Below the pieces are notes generated by a model. The model did no database searches. It saw only the letters and a program-made list of their open reading frames with translations, and was not told where the DNA came from. Positions 12,601 through 25,481 of a DNA stretch of 64,000 nt are shown piece after piece. The DNA comes from Nageia nagi. Lineage: Eukaryota; Pinophyta. Made by a program: the position numbers and the translations under genes. The stretch spans positions 96,968,001 to 97,032,000 of the forward strand of contig JBITNC010000001.1 in NCBI GenBank assembly GCA_050084985.1, written 5' to 3'. Positions within the stretch are counted from its first letter, which is position 1. The number at the start of each line of letters is the position of its first letter.

Positions 12601-15600
12601 AAGCGGGTCCATTACCAAAGCAAACAACACAACTCCTAAGTCAAGCCTAACCTTCTAGAAAGTTATCAAGCAACCTAAGAGATCCTTATCAATGACCCGA
12701 GTCCAACAGAGTAAAAGACTCTCTCCCTCTGTGGTTTAAACCTGTGTGACATAAGATGATCCATCAAGCTATCCTGCCCGATCACATCATGGTCCAACAT
12801 TTAGACAGTCTCCAAAACTTCAGAAGCTTGCCTACAGAAAATGTCAATACCTAAAAGCTATGAAATGTAATCAACCTATACAAAACAAATCCAACTCAAA
12901 ATCACTATGACCTAAGAATAAATCATCACAAAGGTAATTGTTCTGTAGGCCTCATCTTCCCTGAACCCAAGATGTATTTATGACTTATTCAATCCATTAT
13001 CTAAGCTTACTGAGACTTGATTGTATGCACATCAAACCACAAAAGCCTGAGTACTCTAATCCCAATCCTAATAAACTACAAACAAACAGAGAACGATCAC
13101 CAATGGTTATGCCATGGACTCAAACCTTGTACCAGAGCCCATATGAATTGATGAGTCACACACTGATTTGTTATCTTATTGATGCTTCCATATCCTTGTG
13201 GATAGATTTTATGCCACAAGAACATTAGACCTTTCCTTTTGTCAAAGTTACTCTACTCTTTGACTACAAAAGAATCAATGAAAAAAGAGTTAAGATATTA
13301 ATCTCCCATTTGTTCAGATTCTTTACCATGGGTAAAAATCAAATTTAATGATAGCTTAAAACTAGAAATGAAGAGTGACAGGGAGCTTGGATTGTTATAT
13401 ACAGTTGATATGCAAAGGTGCAAAACTCGACACTTCAGTATTTTGTCACATATTTGATATTTCTACACTAAAGAAATAAAAGCAAGCTCACAGGGCATTC
13501 ACAACATTTTTGCAAAGAGTTTGCACATTTCTATGGGTTTGTTAGGTCCCTCTATTAGCTATGATGTTTAATAGAAGAACAAACAAATAGATTGCATATA
13601 ATGTTTGATTTAATTTTCCTATACTCAACAGGACACTAAACATTAATTAAGGGCAGCATCAACAATAACATGACAAAAACTTCACTCCATATTCCAGAAT
13701 TGCCACACAAACACAACATTTGTTAACATAAATAACTTTGATAAGCATCATTCATCTTCAACATGTTGACAAGATGTTAGTCAAATACAAGCCTTAGAGT
13801 TGTCCAATGTTTGACGTTGTGATGCAAACTATCTTTCCCACAATTATTTGATAGACTTTATAATCATTTCCATGAATCACTTTCATCTTTGAGAGATGAC
13901 GGAAGCTCAAAACTGGGAGCTCTAAATCAGTGCCCATCATTTCTATGTTCTGAAGATACACCCAAAAGATGAATCTGATACTAAATTTAACCATATATTA
14001 TTTTTATACTCTTGCATATGCAAGAGCAGCTAAGGGTCAAAACCCATGTGATAAAAATTTGAACTGGTCAATATAAGATCACTGTAAGGTAAAGTGAAAA
14101 ACATTCCGTTCCTCTAAGAAGGGGTCTCACACACCTATAAGTGTGCTAGCTAGTCTGTGACTTAGCAAATGACCTTTATAGATTAACTATGCAGTAGAAA
14201 AATTACAACTTGCATTTGATTTCAACATATCTTCAAATAATTGTTGACATCAGTAAGATGACTGAGACAAAAATGACTTGTTTAAAAGAAAATGAGAAAC
14301 TTTTATTCATGAAATCAACAGGACACCTTGATATCTGCAGGGCATGTGGAAAGCTGCAAAGTACCATTTAAATTGCAAAATAAGGTTTTGCTCTAGAAAT
14401 ATCAACACCACACATACCAACAACAACAAATGAAAACTGCATGTTGACCACATGACCAGAAAAACCATATTATAGTGCAATACACTATATGTTTTCAAAA
14501 AAATTTCCCTCAGCTGCCTAGTCATCGATTCACCCAAATTTAATTTGAAATTGAGACAAGTTCAAGGAGAAAAGCTTAAGATTATCCTTGTTTAATTTTT
14601 TCCCATAATTGTTGGTCCTGTGAACTAATATCCTTTTCTAAACTACTGAAGGAGTTGCACTGTGAGTACACAACATTATAGATTGAAAATGACCAGAATG
14701 AAAAGGACTTAAAGCCTCTAGCTACAACAAAGTACTCAGAAAATCTCTCAAGAGCATTCCTTATGCCAAGATTAGTCAATGGCTTGAAATGAATGGTCAT
14801 AGCAATTTCAAGTAACAAACTAAAAGGTAAAGTGAAGAAAAATCTTCCCTTGTTCTAACACAGAAATCTTATATGCCTGTAACGGTGTAAACATGGATGG
14901 CTAAGCTATGACCTCAAAAATGGCCATAACTGATACATGTAAAACTTATACATATGTAGACACATCATATTTTTAAAACATTTCACAAAGTCGTGTAGTT
15001 GCAAATTTCGTTGTCAACAAGTGCCACAAAACATAGAAATGCATAAGATCAATGAGATGAGGCTTTAAGAGATAAAATTGGAATCCACATAACCAAAATA
15101 GTTTCATCATTTTTCCCCTTCCTCAAGGTCATTCAACCCTGGATTGAACTCAATATTTTGATTGGACTATGCCACAATTAAATCACAGATACAAGATCCA
15201 TTGTTTTATTTTTCAAATGAAAAATCTTGGTTGAGTTGAAAAATAGCTGCATCTTGTTTTAGCAGATAAACTAGATCTACTTAACACAACTTGAATCAGG
15301 ATAACAACATAGTGTCTCACAACATTATGAATGGAATTATTTATGTCATGAAATCTACTCTGCAATACACCCTTTGTCTACATATAAATAAAGAACAGAA
15401 TAAATTAACTGAATTATTTGTATTGATGACAAGCGTGCCAACATGTATTCCCTCAATAAAATGAATATGGTGAGTGGTAACAGTGAAGTATGATTCTCTC
15501 TTACATCCAAAATCACAGAGGCCTCCTAGTCCTTTAATAGTTAATACTGAGTTAGCCTGTGACTTCCTCCAAGTTCATCTCTAATTTTAACAATGTATTA

Positions 15601-16541
15601 GCAACTTATTACAGTGAAACAATTTTAAAATGATTACTAGGACTTGGTTTCCTATTACAAACATTTCTTCTGATAATGTAATAATTGAAATGCAACCAAA
15701 TCCAATATAAAAATTTTTGTGAAACTGAAATATGTTCAGATCCTCAAATATGAGCAATATAGAAACAATAAATGAGCTTAAGTAAAACTTCCAAGTCAGA
15801 TTCTTTTGTGTATCAATAAAATTCTAAAGCATTCAATTCAGAAATGCTACACTTACTGTAACCGTTAGTATATTACCTGAGGCGAAAATCCTTTTAATTG
15901 TTTAGACAAAAGCTTCATAACATCCCCACAAAATGTCTGTACTCGATCATCACAGTGAACCGAAGGCACCTTCACCTTCTGTTCTGAAACCCATTAATAA
16001 TAGAAACATCAATATCCATACATCATCTTATTTATTGCAAAAGTTGTAGCTTGATCAACTTAACGGCAATAAAAAAATTACGCCATGACCAACAATATGA
16101 CATATTCCAAACACATTCACACCTTCACATCAACGCCAACGATGGACCCACCCTTGTTCAAAGGCCCCAAGTTTTGGCAAGCAACCTGAATTTACCAGAC
16201 ATAAGAAAACATCTATTTAAATGAAGCTCAGTAAAACTGTAAAATAAAAAGGCAAAAAGGGGAAAATACCTGAAGCCAAGCACCAGGAGCACATCCCAAG
16301 TCTAACACTGATGCCCCGGGCTTTATAATCTTATACTGCTTCTGTATCTCTAGTAGCTGTATAAAAGCATGTAAGCATCCCAATACCAAAACAATTAAAC
16401 CATTATGAAACATTGAAAGCATTAGTAAATGCAATGCCATGAAGAACTGAGATTGTAATGTTACCTTGAATGCAGAGCGGGCAACATAACCAAGTCGCTG
16501 AGCCTCCCTAAAGAAGAAATCAGGGCACCTGCGCCATTCAT
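9676..16541 (-). CDS. FtsJ/RrmJ-family rRNA 2'-O-methyltransferase, six exons, two 1-base frameshifts
   Basis: Encodes a SAM-dependent RNA ribose 2'-O-methyltransferase of the FtsJ/RrmJ family; plant members of this size are thought to modify organellar rRNA, which is inference here. Exons on the minus strand: 16541-16465, 16356-16270, 16185-16123, 15978-15877, 10142-9876, 9785-9676. All introns are GT-AG and the exon phases agree. The exons encode REAQRLGYVARSAFK, then LLEIQKQYKIIKPGASVLDL and GCAPGAWLQ (SAM motif I), VACQNLGPLNKGG with VGVDVK, VHCDDRVQTFCGDVMKLL, SVILSDMCPSVSG, LVIKLLECEES, and SWLRPKATRSSSREIYLIC before TGA. The catalytic tetrad K-D-K-E is present (SAFK, LSDM, LVIK, SREI). 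Predicted length is about 235 residues, near the family norm. Two frameshifts break it: one base short in the CCC run at 16523-16525, six codons after ATG, and one short in the A-run near 10083-10087. It is either a recent pseudogene or a sound gene with homopolymer sequencing errors. Confidence 0.88.
10143..15876 (-). other. 5.7-kb intron 4 of the methyltransferase gene
   Basis: This intron separates the exon ending FSPQ (donor GTAATA) from the exon starting GKGYSVIL (acceptor TTTTGCAG). It is about twenty times the length of the other introns. I see no intact mobile element, LTR pair or coding relic in it; the short frames here have no recognisable domains. A perfect 20-bp tandem duplication sits at 11140-11179. 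Confidence 0.8.
11140..11179. repeat. 20-bp perfect tandem duplication
   Basis: The unit GAGGACAGTAAACTTAGGCT occurs twice in direct contact inside intron 4, an example of replication-slippage duplication. Confidence 0.9.
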
Positions 16542-17484
16542 GTTGTTCAACAGATTTTAACGTTCGGCTTTGTTTCTTTACCTGCTATTAGCTTTGGTAG
16601 ATGGTGCTGTCAGAGGTTGAACAAGTTCTTGTAAGAAAATGTTGCTGTTACTTGGCAGATTAAGAATCTGGCATTCGATCCCCTTTCAGATCTATCTTAC
16701 ATTCACTTCCATTAGTGTTTGTTCTTTTCAGGGTTTTACTGAAGAGTTTGTAGGCCTAGAACCTAAAGAGCAAATCCAACATTTGCTTTAAATTCTATGG
16801 CTACCTATTGCTAATTCAACACTGTTACAAAATGATATTATTACAAAATGATATTAATTGATAATAGTGAATGTAAGGTGAATTGTAAACATGTTTGTAA
16901 TAAGTAAATAAAAATTGTTGATATTAAGTTATATTAAAATTTACTTTTTAAAATTAAAATATTGTAATGAGATGGTGTTATCTTGTAATGGGTTGTATAA
17001 TTTAAAAATATGGTATTTCAAGTTTTGCAATTTTTTGATAATAGCTTTTGATTTCTATAAAATTATTAGTATATTGGAATTTGAAGGTTAGTCAACTTGC
17101 AATTGTTGACAAACAAGTATATATAATTCATTGAGAATTATATGGTCTCTAACTCTATTTTAGAATTGAAGGATCGTCTTGCTAAAGTGTTGCATCGCTC
17201 ATATATCGAGTTAGAATTCTAAGTTTGTTATGCTAAAGAATAGATGAGAAGCATGATGAATTAGATTGGATATGAACCTTTAGTATATTCGCTAAAGGAT
17301 TTAAAGAGCTCCAATACCTATTAGAGAATCATAGCTACATGAGCTTTAACGATGTGAAGCATCTGCATTTAAGTCTAATGAAGTTCCAAGATTGATGAGT
17401 ACTCTATAGGCTAGTGATGTGATAGTACAATGCTTTAAAGATTGATGAGATCACCAAAATAAACTTTCATAAAATGTGAATTTT
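16542..17484. other. Upstream flank of the methyltransferase gene
   Basis: The first 200-300 bp upstream of the minus-strand ATG (above 16541) should hold the 5' UTR and promoter. No clear TATA box was found. Further right, the DNA is AT-rich with no coding signal until the tandem array begins near 17485. Confidence 0.4.
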
Positions 17485-18470
17485 TATATATGGTTGGAAA
17501 GAGTTTGAAGAGATATTTCTAATGGTATATCATATGTCTCAATTGGAGCAATAAATCTCTAGTAATTTGCATTTAAAGTTCTAGTTGCTAGAAATAGCCT
17601 CAAGATTTGCAAAAGTGATAATTTCACCAAAATCAAACTTACATAAAGGATATTGTATTATATATCATTAGAAAGAGCTTGAAGAGAGCTTTCCAATGGT
17701 ATAACACATTACTAATTTGGATGAGAAGAACTTTGGTAATTTTCTCCTGAAGTTTTAAATATAAAGTTTCCACTTTTGAGGGTTTTGAAATTAAGATCAC
17801 AAATAATGTGATAAATAATGACGATTTAAACTCAAATTATAGATTGTTATATATTATTGGAAAGGTCTCGATGAGAGCTTTCTAATGGTACCAAAATAAT
17901 CATAATTGGATTAATAAAACTTTAGCAGTTTGAGTTTGAAGTCAAGTCACAAAAATGCAATCTTGTTGCTAGAAATAATGTAACAGGGTCAAGTTCACCG
18001 CAAGAGTGAAATATGTGATTTTACCTATTTTAATATAAGGAGTATCATGTTATATATCATTGGAAAGGTTTCAAATAGAGTTTTCTAATTGTGTGTGACT
18101 TGAAATAAATGAAGCAATGGGATTTTGGCAATTCATGGTGATGTAAAACCCAGTTGTTAAACATTTCTATTGTTCATAGGTTGGAAATAAGGCTTGAATG
18201 AATGTGGTGGTGATTTCTATACAAAGTACAAAGTATTACATATTAATGCATAACTCTTGAAAAAGCTTTCTGATGGTATAATAATCACCATGATTGGATG
18301 AATAAAACTCTAGCAATTCATAATGACATGAAGCCTATCAACTATAAATATGTTGTGGACTAAGTAGACTATATGTGGAAAATTATGATGGAAAGGTGCC
18401 AATTATCACTTAAAGTTTGACATGTTATATATCATTGAAAAGGTCTTAGAATAATCTTTCCAACAATATA

Positions 18471-18480
<10 letters not shown>
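17485..18480. repeat. Diverged ~190-bp tandem array, six copies
   Basis: Six copies start near 17485, 17661, 17849, 18050, 18237 and 18429. Most open with a form of ATATATCATTGGAAAGGTCT, followed by GAGAGCTTTCTAATGGTA and, about 30 bp later, AATTGGATGAATAAAACTTTAG with CAATTT. Spacings are roughly 176, 188, 201, 187 and 192 bp. The period is nucleosome-like, as in many plant satellites, but copies are highly diverged, so this is an old local array. The last copy runs into an (AT)n tract. Confidence 0.75.

Positions 18481-18515
<35 letters not shown>
18466..18515. repeat. (AT)n microsatellite
   Basis: About 50 bp of nearly uninterrupted AT dinucleotide at the end of the ~190-bp array. Confidence 0.95.
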
Positions 18516-18517
<2 letters not shown>

Positions 18518-21237
18518 GAAAGGCTACTAGTTTTACTATGGAAAATATCAAATGACATATTTTTTTTGTGAGAATAGACACACACATGAACACAATGGAA
18601 TACTTATTGAATGAATGCCAAAAAGATAAAATAAATACTTTTTATATTTCTCCAAAAAAAGTTACAAACTAATGTAGACTTCTTCAAGAGCTCTTCACAT
18701 ACAAAAGTGTTGGTTTAGTTCAACTAAGATCACAACACAACTTACATGAAACATAAGTGAGTAATGGTCGTCTTAATAGGTTGAACAACAAATTACCTCA
18801 TTGTTGTTATAAGGTTTAGCAAGATATGTTAATTGGTCTTCAAAGAGAACACAAGCTAAGCCATAAAAGGCTTGGATAATTATAAAGACTATTTATTTTA
18901 CTCTTTGTTGTGAACTATAAAAATGCAACTGTGAAGCTAGGTAGAAATTCACTAGACTACATCTATGCAAATCACATACATTCACTAGACTACATTTGTA
19001 CAAACCACAAAAGTTTGTATGTAAGAGAGATTTGGTTATGACACTCATGGCTTTCATGAGTTATTGCAAAAATCTAAACTAGCAACAATAATGACTATAA
19101 AAAAAACAACTATGAAATATTTGCATGTTGCGCATTGTCAAGCATGATTATTGAAGCCTTGTAGAAGAGTACACTATGTTAAGTGGAATGTAGAAGAAGA
19201 TTGTTGTAAATTATGTGGTTGTCCATACTTAGCGACATGAGTTAGTAAAAAAAATAAATGTAATAGTTAATGAAGTGCAAGTGAAAGATTTAAAAATGTC
19301 CATGCACTTATGGGTTTCCTCCATTTTAGATTATGAAAGGTGAATTTTTTAGTCTTGACATCTTCCACATTTAAATAAAATATTGCAACATTAATTCAGA
19401 TTTAATTCAATTAGTTATTTTTATTGATCTTCTTTATGAAGGTATTAAGGAAGATAAGTGACAAGGGTATTATCATTTATTTTAACACATAAAGAATTAC
19501 AATATCAGCCTTTACTATTATGATAAAAATCAATCTTGAAGCACCACTTTTATTAGTGATATTAAAAGTTAAATAATACACTTAACATAATAATTTTACA
19601 ATGGTAGAATAATGATGCAACAATACTCTCAATACAAGTAAATAATTGTTATAAAAGAACAAAAATATAGTGTAACTAACTCTCATTGAACCTTGATAAC
19701 AAAGGGCTTAATTATGTTCTGAGAGTACCAACACTTTCTCAACTCAAAAACCAATCCAACACAATCACTATCAAGACCATGTAAGGAAAGATCATTTTTA
19801 CAATATGAATATGAACTTATCTAGTATAATCAAGGTGATGGTCATTAATAAGGGTGCAAAATCTAGTAGCATATTTAAGTTCATTTTACGAAAGTATAAA
19901 ATAAATTTTCTCACTTAGAATATTTTAAGAAAAATCATAAATACTTACATTCTATAGTGTATTTTTAACACAACACTAGCTCCTCATAGTTGTTCACTTA
20001 AATATCACATATGTACTATCAGTGTTATGTAAGTGCTACACAACAATCATAGAAATGCTTTCATCTTTTGAAAGAGTTGTCACTAGAACTTGGTTATAAT
20101 ATTTCATGAAGCTTCACTCAAGCAACATATCATCCTATCTTTCAAACTTAGGATATCTTTTCAATACAACAATTTATCTTCGTATTCTCACTCAAAGTCT
20201 TCTTCACATACTAGATTTTCTAAAACTAGTGTATTCCTAGATGGAAGAGGAGAGTGGTTGTAGTGAATTTTAGAGTTGATTCTAGTTTATGGCTTATTAA
20301 TTTTTTGTCTTCAAATTTTATTTATAAAATTTTTTAATTTTCCTTTTATTCATTATGAGGTGCCATTAGACAAATGATTAAAGGAATTACAAGCCTTGTG
20401 TAGATGATTAAAATTAACCCTACTATTCATTAATTATGTATAATCACCTACTAAAATTAAGAAGATTACTATTAAAATGCTCTTGTGAATCCTAATAAAT
20501 GATAAACTATATAACATATGCAATAATATAAAATTCAAAATGTAAATCAAATAACAATGATACTTATACTATTGGATCAAATTCATAACCTATGAGAGAC
20601 ATATCATGATAAACACTAATTCCCTTACCTGGACAACTGTTCATATGTAAGGACAAGACTTTTCACTAGGGTGGAACCTTGGATATTAAGACTCAATAAG
20701 AGAATCTAGATCATACATAATAACATCAACATCAAGGGTAGCACAGACACCATAGGTAGTGTTAGCACTATGCTTCCTACAAGTTAGTCTTTTCAATATA
20801 GGTTCTCAATAATAAAGATAATATGACAAGCCTAGTCTAGAAAAAGTCAAAAGATGGATAATAGAATGTTTGTGTGATAGAAAATCCCAATCTTGAATAG
20901 TGGTATCAAGATACACCTAAGTATTTTGAGTGTGATTATCGATATGTGAATCTAATAGTCTTCTCATGTTATCTTACCTCCTTTTATATGTGAAAGAATC
21001 ATCATAATGCATTTCTATGCTAGGATCCTTCCACATAAAAAGAGAAATAACATGAGAAGAGAACATAAATCAAGTAAAATAAAAATAATATAAGATATGA
21101 TAATAAAATAAAATATGTCATTAATTAGTTAATATGGAAATTAATTTATAATATTAGGTATCAAAAATAAATATACACAGATGGTCTATTTTAGAAGTTT
21201 AAAGAAATGAAATGTAATTATTCTTGTAAAGGAAGTG
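18516..21237. other. Intergenic; nothing recognised
   Basis: AT-rich sequence with no frame longer than about 60 codons and no recognisable protein motif. No repeat pair was seen. The right end (21238-21242, AAGAA) is the target duplication of the copia element. Confidence 0.5.
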
Positions 21238-21242
21238 AAGAA

Positions 21243-21737
21243 TGAAGGAAGTAATACTAAAATAATTCCTAAACAACCAAGATCACATGAAAGCTCACAA
21301 TTCACATCTAAAAAATTCACAAAGCAATCTCACAACATAACACAAGATGTAAGTGGTTCCTCTAACTAGGAGTACATCTACTAACTAGATCTCACTTTAT
21401 TCACCAATATGAACTCTTACAATTCTCCTAATCTAAACTTCTAAGCACTATCCTATAGCATAAATTTACTCCACAAATTGATGTTTGATCCAAAGAGGGA
21501 GCCTTCTATTTATAGGTCAAAATCTCTCTTTGGATCACCCTTTTACCCAATGTACAAAAGTGTGACATGCACATCTTTTTACCCAAGGGACATGCTCATG
21601 ACATGGAGTATAGGACAAGTTACATTATCATATTCACTTAAATACTTAAGGTATCAAATGCTACCCTTAAGTATTAGTGAACCTACATAGAAGATTATTA
21701 CAAAACCTTTACAATAATGCATTATACATTCCAACAC
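21243..21737 (-). repeat. Copia 3' LTR (left)
   Basis: 495 bp, TGAAGG...CCAACA, matching 29501-29953. It has a ~25-bp segment near 21263-21287 and a ~15-bp segment near 21660-21675 that the other LTR lacks. A minus-strand TATA box, CTATAAATAG, lies at 21506-21515. Confidence 0.92.
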
Positions 21738-21749
21738 TCCCTCTTAATG
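21738..21749 (-). other. Copia polypurine tract
   Basis: On the minus strand the bases just before the 3' LTR read ATTAAGAGGGAG, a purine-rich run directly followed by TGTTGG. This is the expected primer site for plus-strand DNA synthesis. Confidence 0.8.
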
Positions 21750-22429
21750 CAATATTAGGATAGAGCAAATAAGAGAGAAGAAAAAAGAAAGTAAGAGAGT
21801 TCTCCTCCAAATAGATACAATGGAGATGAAATTTTTTTACATATTTGTGAAGTAAGAAAGATCTAGTTTGAGACTGACTACTTTGCCTAATATAATTATT
21901 AACCACAACCAATTTCAATGTACATGAAGTAGTCATCCAACTGGAAGTCATGAAGAGTCTCCATGAGCTTGCATATTCAAAGTAAGTAACCTGCAATCTT
22001 AAGAGAACCTATAATTCAAAACCAGCTTAGATAATAAGATCAATTAGATGCAGCATGATCATATCAACAAGTATAGATGTATTAAACAATGCCATCATAA
22101 ATTGATCAAAGGTGCACTATAAGTCATCATAAAGATGCCAGGCCAAAACTCATAGTCACCTGCTATATACAAAACATGTGTTGATTATTATAATAAGTAG
22201 AGAGAAAAAAATTACACCTATGAGTTCCTCACATATGGATAACTTAATAGTGCTAAAAGACACATAAAAGTTCCTCACACATGGATAACTAAATAATGCT
22301 AGATTGGCCAATTTTTTTGCTCTAAAAAATTTGTACAATAAGTTCCTCACACAAAGCGAACTTGCCATGAAGGTGTACAATAAAATCAACATTATACAAC
22401 ATAAAATCCTTGAGGGCAACTTCACCAAC

Positions 22430-23870
22430 CTAATAGCATCCTTAAGCTAACAAAATTGAGCTTTAATAAGGGGCTTAGTGAACAAATCAATGGAGTTCAA
22501 GGTGGATGGACAATATGCCAAGTGTATGATGGCATCAAGAACCTTCTTCATAATAAAATGGGCTGCCTAGATTTCCACAAGTTTTATTCTCTGATGGAAC
22601 ACAATATTCTTAGCTAAAGAAATAATCGAATGATTATTTAAAGAAATCAAAGATGAGTCAACTTGCTCATACCCAATTTTTTTTAGAAGATGCTTTAGCT
22701 AAATAGCTTCTTTGGCTACAACATACATGGATGATATTAAGCTTCTATGGTGGAAAGAGAAATTATGAGTTGCTTCTTGGAAGCCCAAGAGATAGCACCT
22801 AAACCAATGCTAAACACATATGCAAAGGTTGATATCCTATCAACTTTATCTCCCCCATAGTTAGAATTTGAGAATCCAAAGAGAACAAATAAGGGAAACT
22901 TAGAATACTTGAGAGCAAGATCCTTAGTCCTTGCAATATAACTCAAAATTTGCTTAACAACATTGAGATGTTCAACATATGGTTTTTGCATGAATCATGC
23001 CATTAGATCCACTGCAAAGGCAATATCTAGCCTAAAAATAGTCAAATACAAAAGACTACCAATTAATTACTTGTAAGCTGTAGCATTAGCCAACTAAGAG
23101 TTACAACTCAGATAAATAGTGATTCTAGAAGAGACTAGGATTGTAGCATATCTACACTCCTCCATTCCAAACTTTTGTAAGATGTTTGATGTATACTTAT
23201 ATTGACTGAGATAAGTACAATCCTTGTATTGATACACTTGCATTCTAATATAGTAGTGTAAGAGATCAAGATCAATAATTTCAAATGTTGCCTTAAGTTT
23301 GGATACACACTCTTGAATGATTTCATCATTATTCCCAATAATCAAAAGATCATCCACATAGAGGAGAATCAAGACCATGTCTTTTCCCTGATTGAGCACA
23401 TATAGATCAAAGTTAAAAAATACTTAGAGAATCCAATATCTGCAAAGTACCTAGAAATCTTCTTGTACTAGGCTCTAGATGATTGCTTAAATCCATATAA
23501 TGACTTCTTTAGCTTGCACACAAAGGACTCTTTACCTTCCATAATGAACCCTTTTGGTTGATTCATGAAGATTTATACATCTAAATCACCATTGAAAAAT
23601 GCACTCTTGACATCAAGTTGAAAAACTTTCCATCCTTGAGATGTAGAAAGAGTAAGGATAATTCTCAAGTATACATCTTTGCCATGGGAGCAAAGGTTTC
23701 ATTGTAATCTACATTGTATTTTTGATCAAAACCTTTGGCTACTAACTTTACCTTGTATTTCTCAATATCCCTAATAGAATTATACTTGAACTTATTGATC
23801 CACTTATTACCAATCACATTTTTCCCATTGAGATAAGGAACCAAATCCCAAGTTTCATTTTCATAATTGC
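22430..23870 (-). pseudogene. Copia reverse transcriptase and RNase H
   Basis: RT/RNase H part of the copia polyprotein, which copies element RNA into DNA inside virus-like particles. From 23870 leftward the frames give NETFAPMAK, then QLDVKSAFFNGDLDV (first catalytic Asp), KLKKSLYGFKQSSRA, and LILLYVDDLLIIGNNDEII (the YVDD active site). Next come PYVEHLNVVKQILSYIARTK and, in RNase H, GFSNSNYGGDKVDRIST and ISWASKKQLIISLSTIEA. At least three frames are needed, and stops interrupt several conserved blocks, for example after LSTIEA. RNase H weakens towards 22430; the remaining ~690 bp to the LTR is non-coding. Confidence 0.88.
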
Positions 23871-25481
23871 CTCATACTCCACTTTCATGGCTTCATCCAG
23901 CTTCTTTGAAGGTTGAGGGCTCATGCTTATTGTCAATATTGAAAAATAAAGATTTGTTCGAGGTCATACTCCTTGTTACCCTTTGTGTTGGAGAATTTTG
24001 TTCTTGAGGTGACTTGTTTGATCAATATCCAACCAATTAGGTGCAACTAACAAGTCATGTGAATCATCAACATCCTCATTAGAAGTAGATTCTTTAGAAA
24101 TTTCATTGAACTTAACATCCCTAGAAATAAATACTTCTTTGTAGGATGGAGAGTAGAGCCTGTATCCTCTATGTTAACTGTCATAACCCATAAAGATACA
24201 CTTTTCAACTTTTTTGTCTAATTTCTTCCTTTTTTTAAAAATAATGTAGGAGAATACTTCACAACCAAACACCCTAAGGTGAGAAATATTAGATTTTTTT
24301 CCTAACCATGACTAAAAAGTTTTACCTTGAGCAACTTTTGTGGGACACCTATTCAAGGTGTAAATAGTAGTGCTCACTACTTTATCCCATAAGAAACTAA
24401 GAGGATTACCCAACATGCATCTAGCCATATCCATAATTATCTTATTTTTTCTTTCAACAACACCATTCTACTAAGGAGTGTAAGGAATTATAAATTACCT
24501 CTTGATTCTATACTTAGCACAATAGTCATTAAACTTATTGATATTATATTCTCCCCCATTATCTAATCTCAACATCTTGATTTTAAGGTTAGTTTGATTT
24601 TCAACTAAGGCCTTAAAATTCTTGAAACTCTCAAAGGTTTGATCTTTTAGCTTAAGTAAATAGCCAAAAGTCATCCTACTATAGTCATTGATAAAGGTCA
24701 AGATGTAAGCTGCTCCTCCAAGTAACTTAGTCTGAAATAGACCTATCAAATCTAAATGCACAAGATGAAGAGGTTGAGATGCTCTTGTTGCCTTATCTTT
24801 TTTAAACTTTTGCCTATGGATTTTGCCAATAATGCACTTCTTGCATAGACCAATCAAAGGAGAAATTGAAGAAAAACCTTTCACAAGTTTTTGATTTTTC
24901 ATGACTTGAATACTCTTTTGCTTAAGGTGCCCTAAACATTATTGCCAAAGATTGCCTCTAGAACACACATTTATGGCAAGACACATATTTGTTGGAACTT
25001 GATTCACAATGTAGAGATTATATTTTGCTGACCCTTTAACCAGCATGCCAAGTCCTTTCTTAATGCACCAAGATTGAGAGTTAAACTCAAATGAGTACCC
25101 TTTCCTTGTAACTTGAATCCTAAACTTAGGAACATAGAGCACATTTTCAAGAACCTTCCCATGAATCAACACACTTTTAATGCCTTGGAATTCAAGGATA
25201 GAGTTATCACCTATCACAACTGCATCTTTTCTATACTTATGAAAGTTCTCAAACTTATCCTTTTCAAAGCATAGGTGATTAGTGCAACTAGAGTCAACAA
25301 TCCAATCACACAAAAAAGTGCAAGACATGGAGTAGAGTGCCACAACAAAACTAGCTTGAATATGTTTCTTTCCTTTAGAGTTATTTACATTTTTATTACC
25401 TTTGTTCTTTTCCTCTCTTTTTTTTGTAACAATCAACTTCTTTGTAACCTTGGATGCCATAATAGTTACAATTACCATCAA
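23871..25481 (-). pseudogene. Copia protease and integrase
   Basis: The protease region contains WIVDSSCTNHLCFEKDKF, where the usual D-S/T-G triad is D-S-S, so the conserved Gly is lost. The pre-integrase part ends LCKKCIIGKIHRQKF, the second half of the HHCC zinc site. The catalytic core shows VHLDLIGLFQT (first Asp), INDYSRMTFGYLL and RLDNGGEY (second Asp). The third acidic residue lies beyond the stop near 24495, in broken frames. Integrase inserts the element's DNA copy into the genome. The C-terminal part down to about 23870 is only recognisable in pieces. Confidence 0.85.

Noticed and set aside
14307-14818. Two minus-strand frames of ~77 codons inside intron 4
   Set aside because: Checked as possible extra exons, but exon 4 and exon 5 already join in phase and continue the conserved protein (FSPQ to GKGYSVIL).
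16570-16620. Upstream in-frame extension of methyltransferase exon 1
   Set aside because: The frame of the conserved exon runs upstream to about 16587 without an ATG before reaching stops. The ATG at 16541 with a 1-base loss gives exact exon phase and a family-like short N-terminus, so it is preferred.
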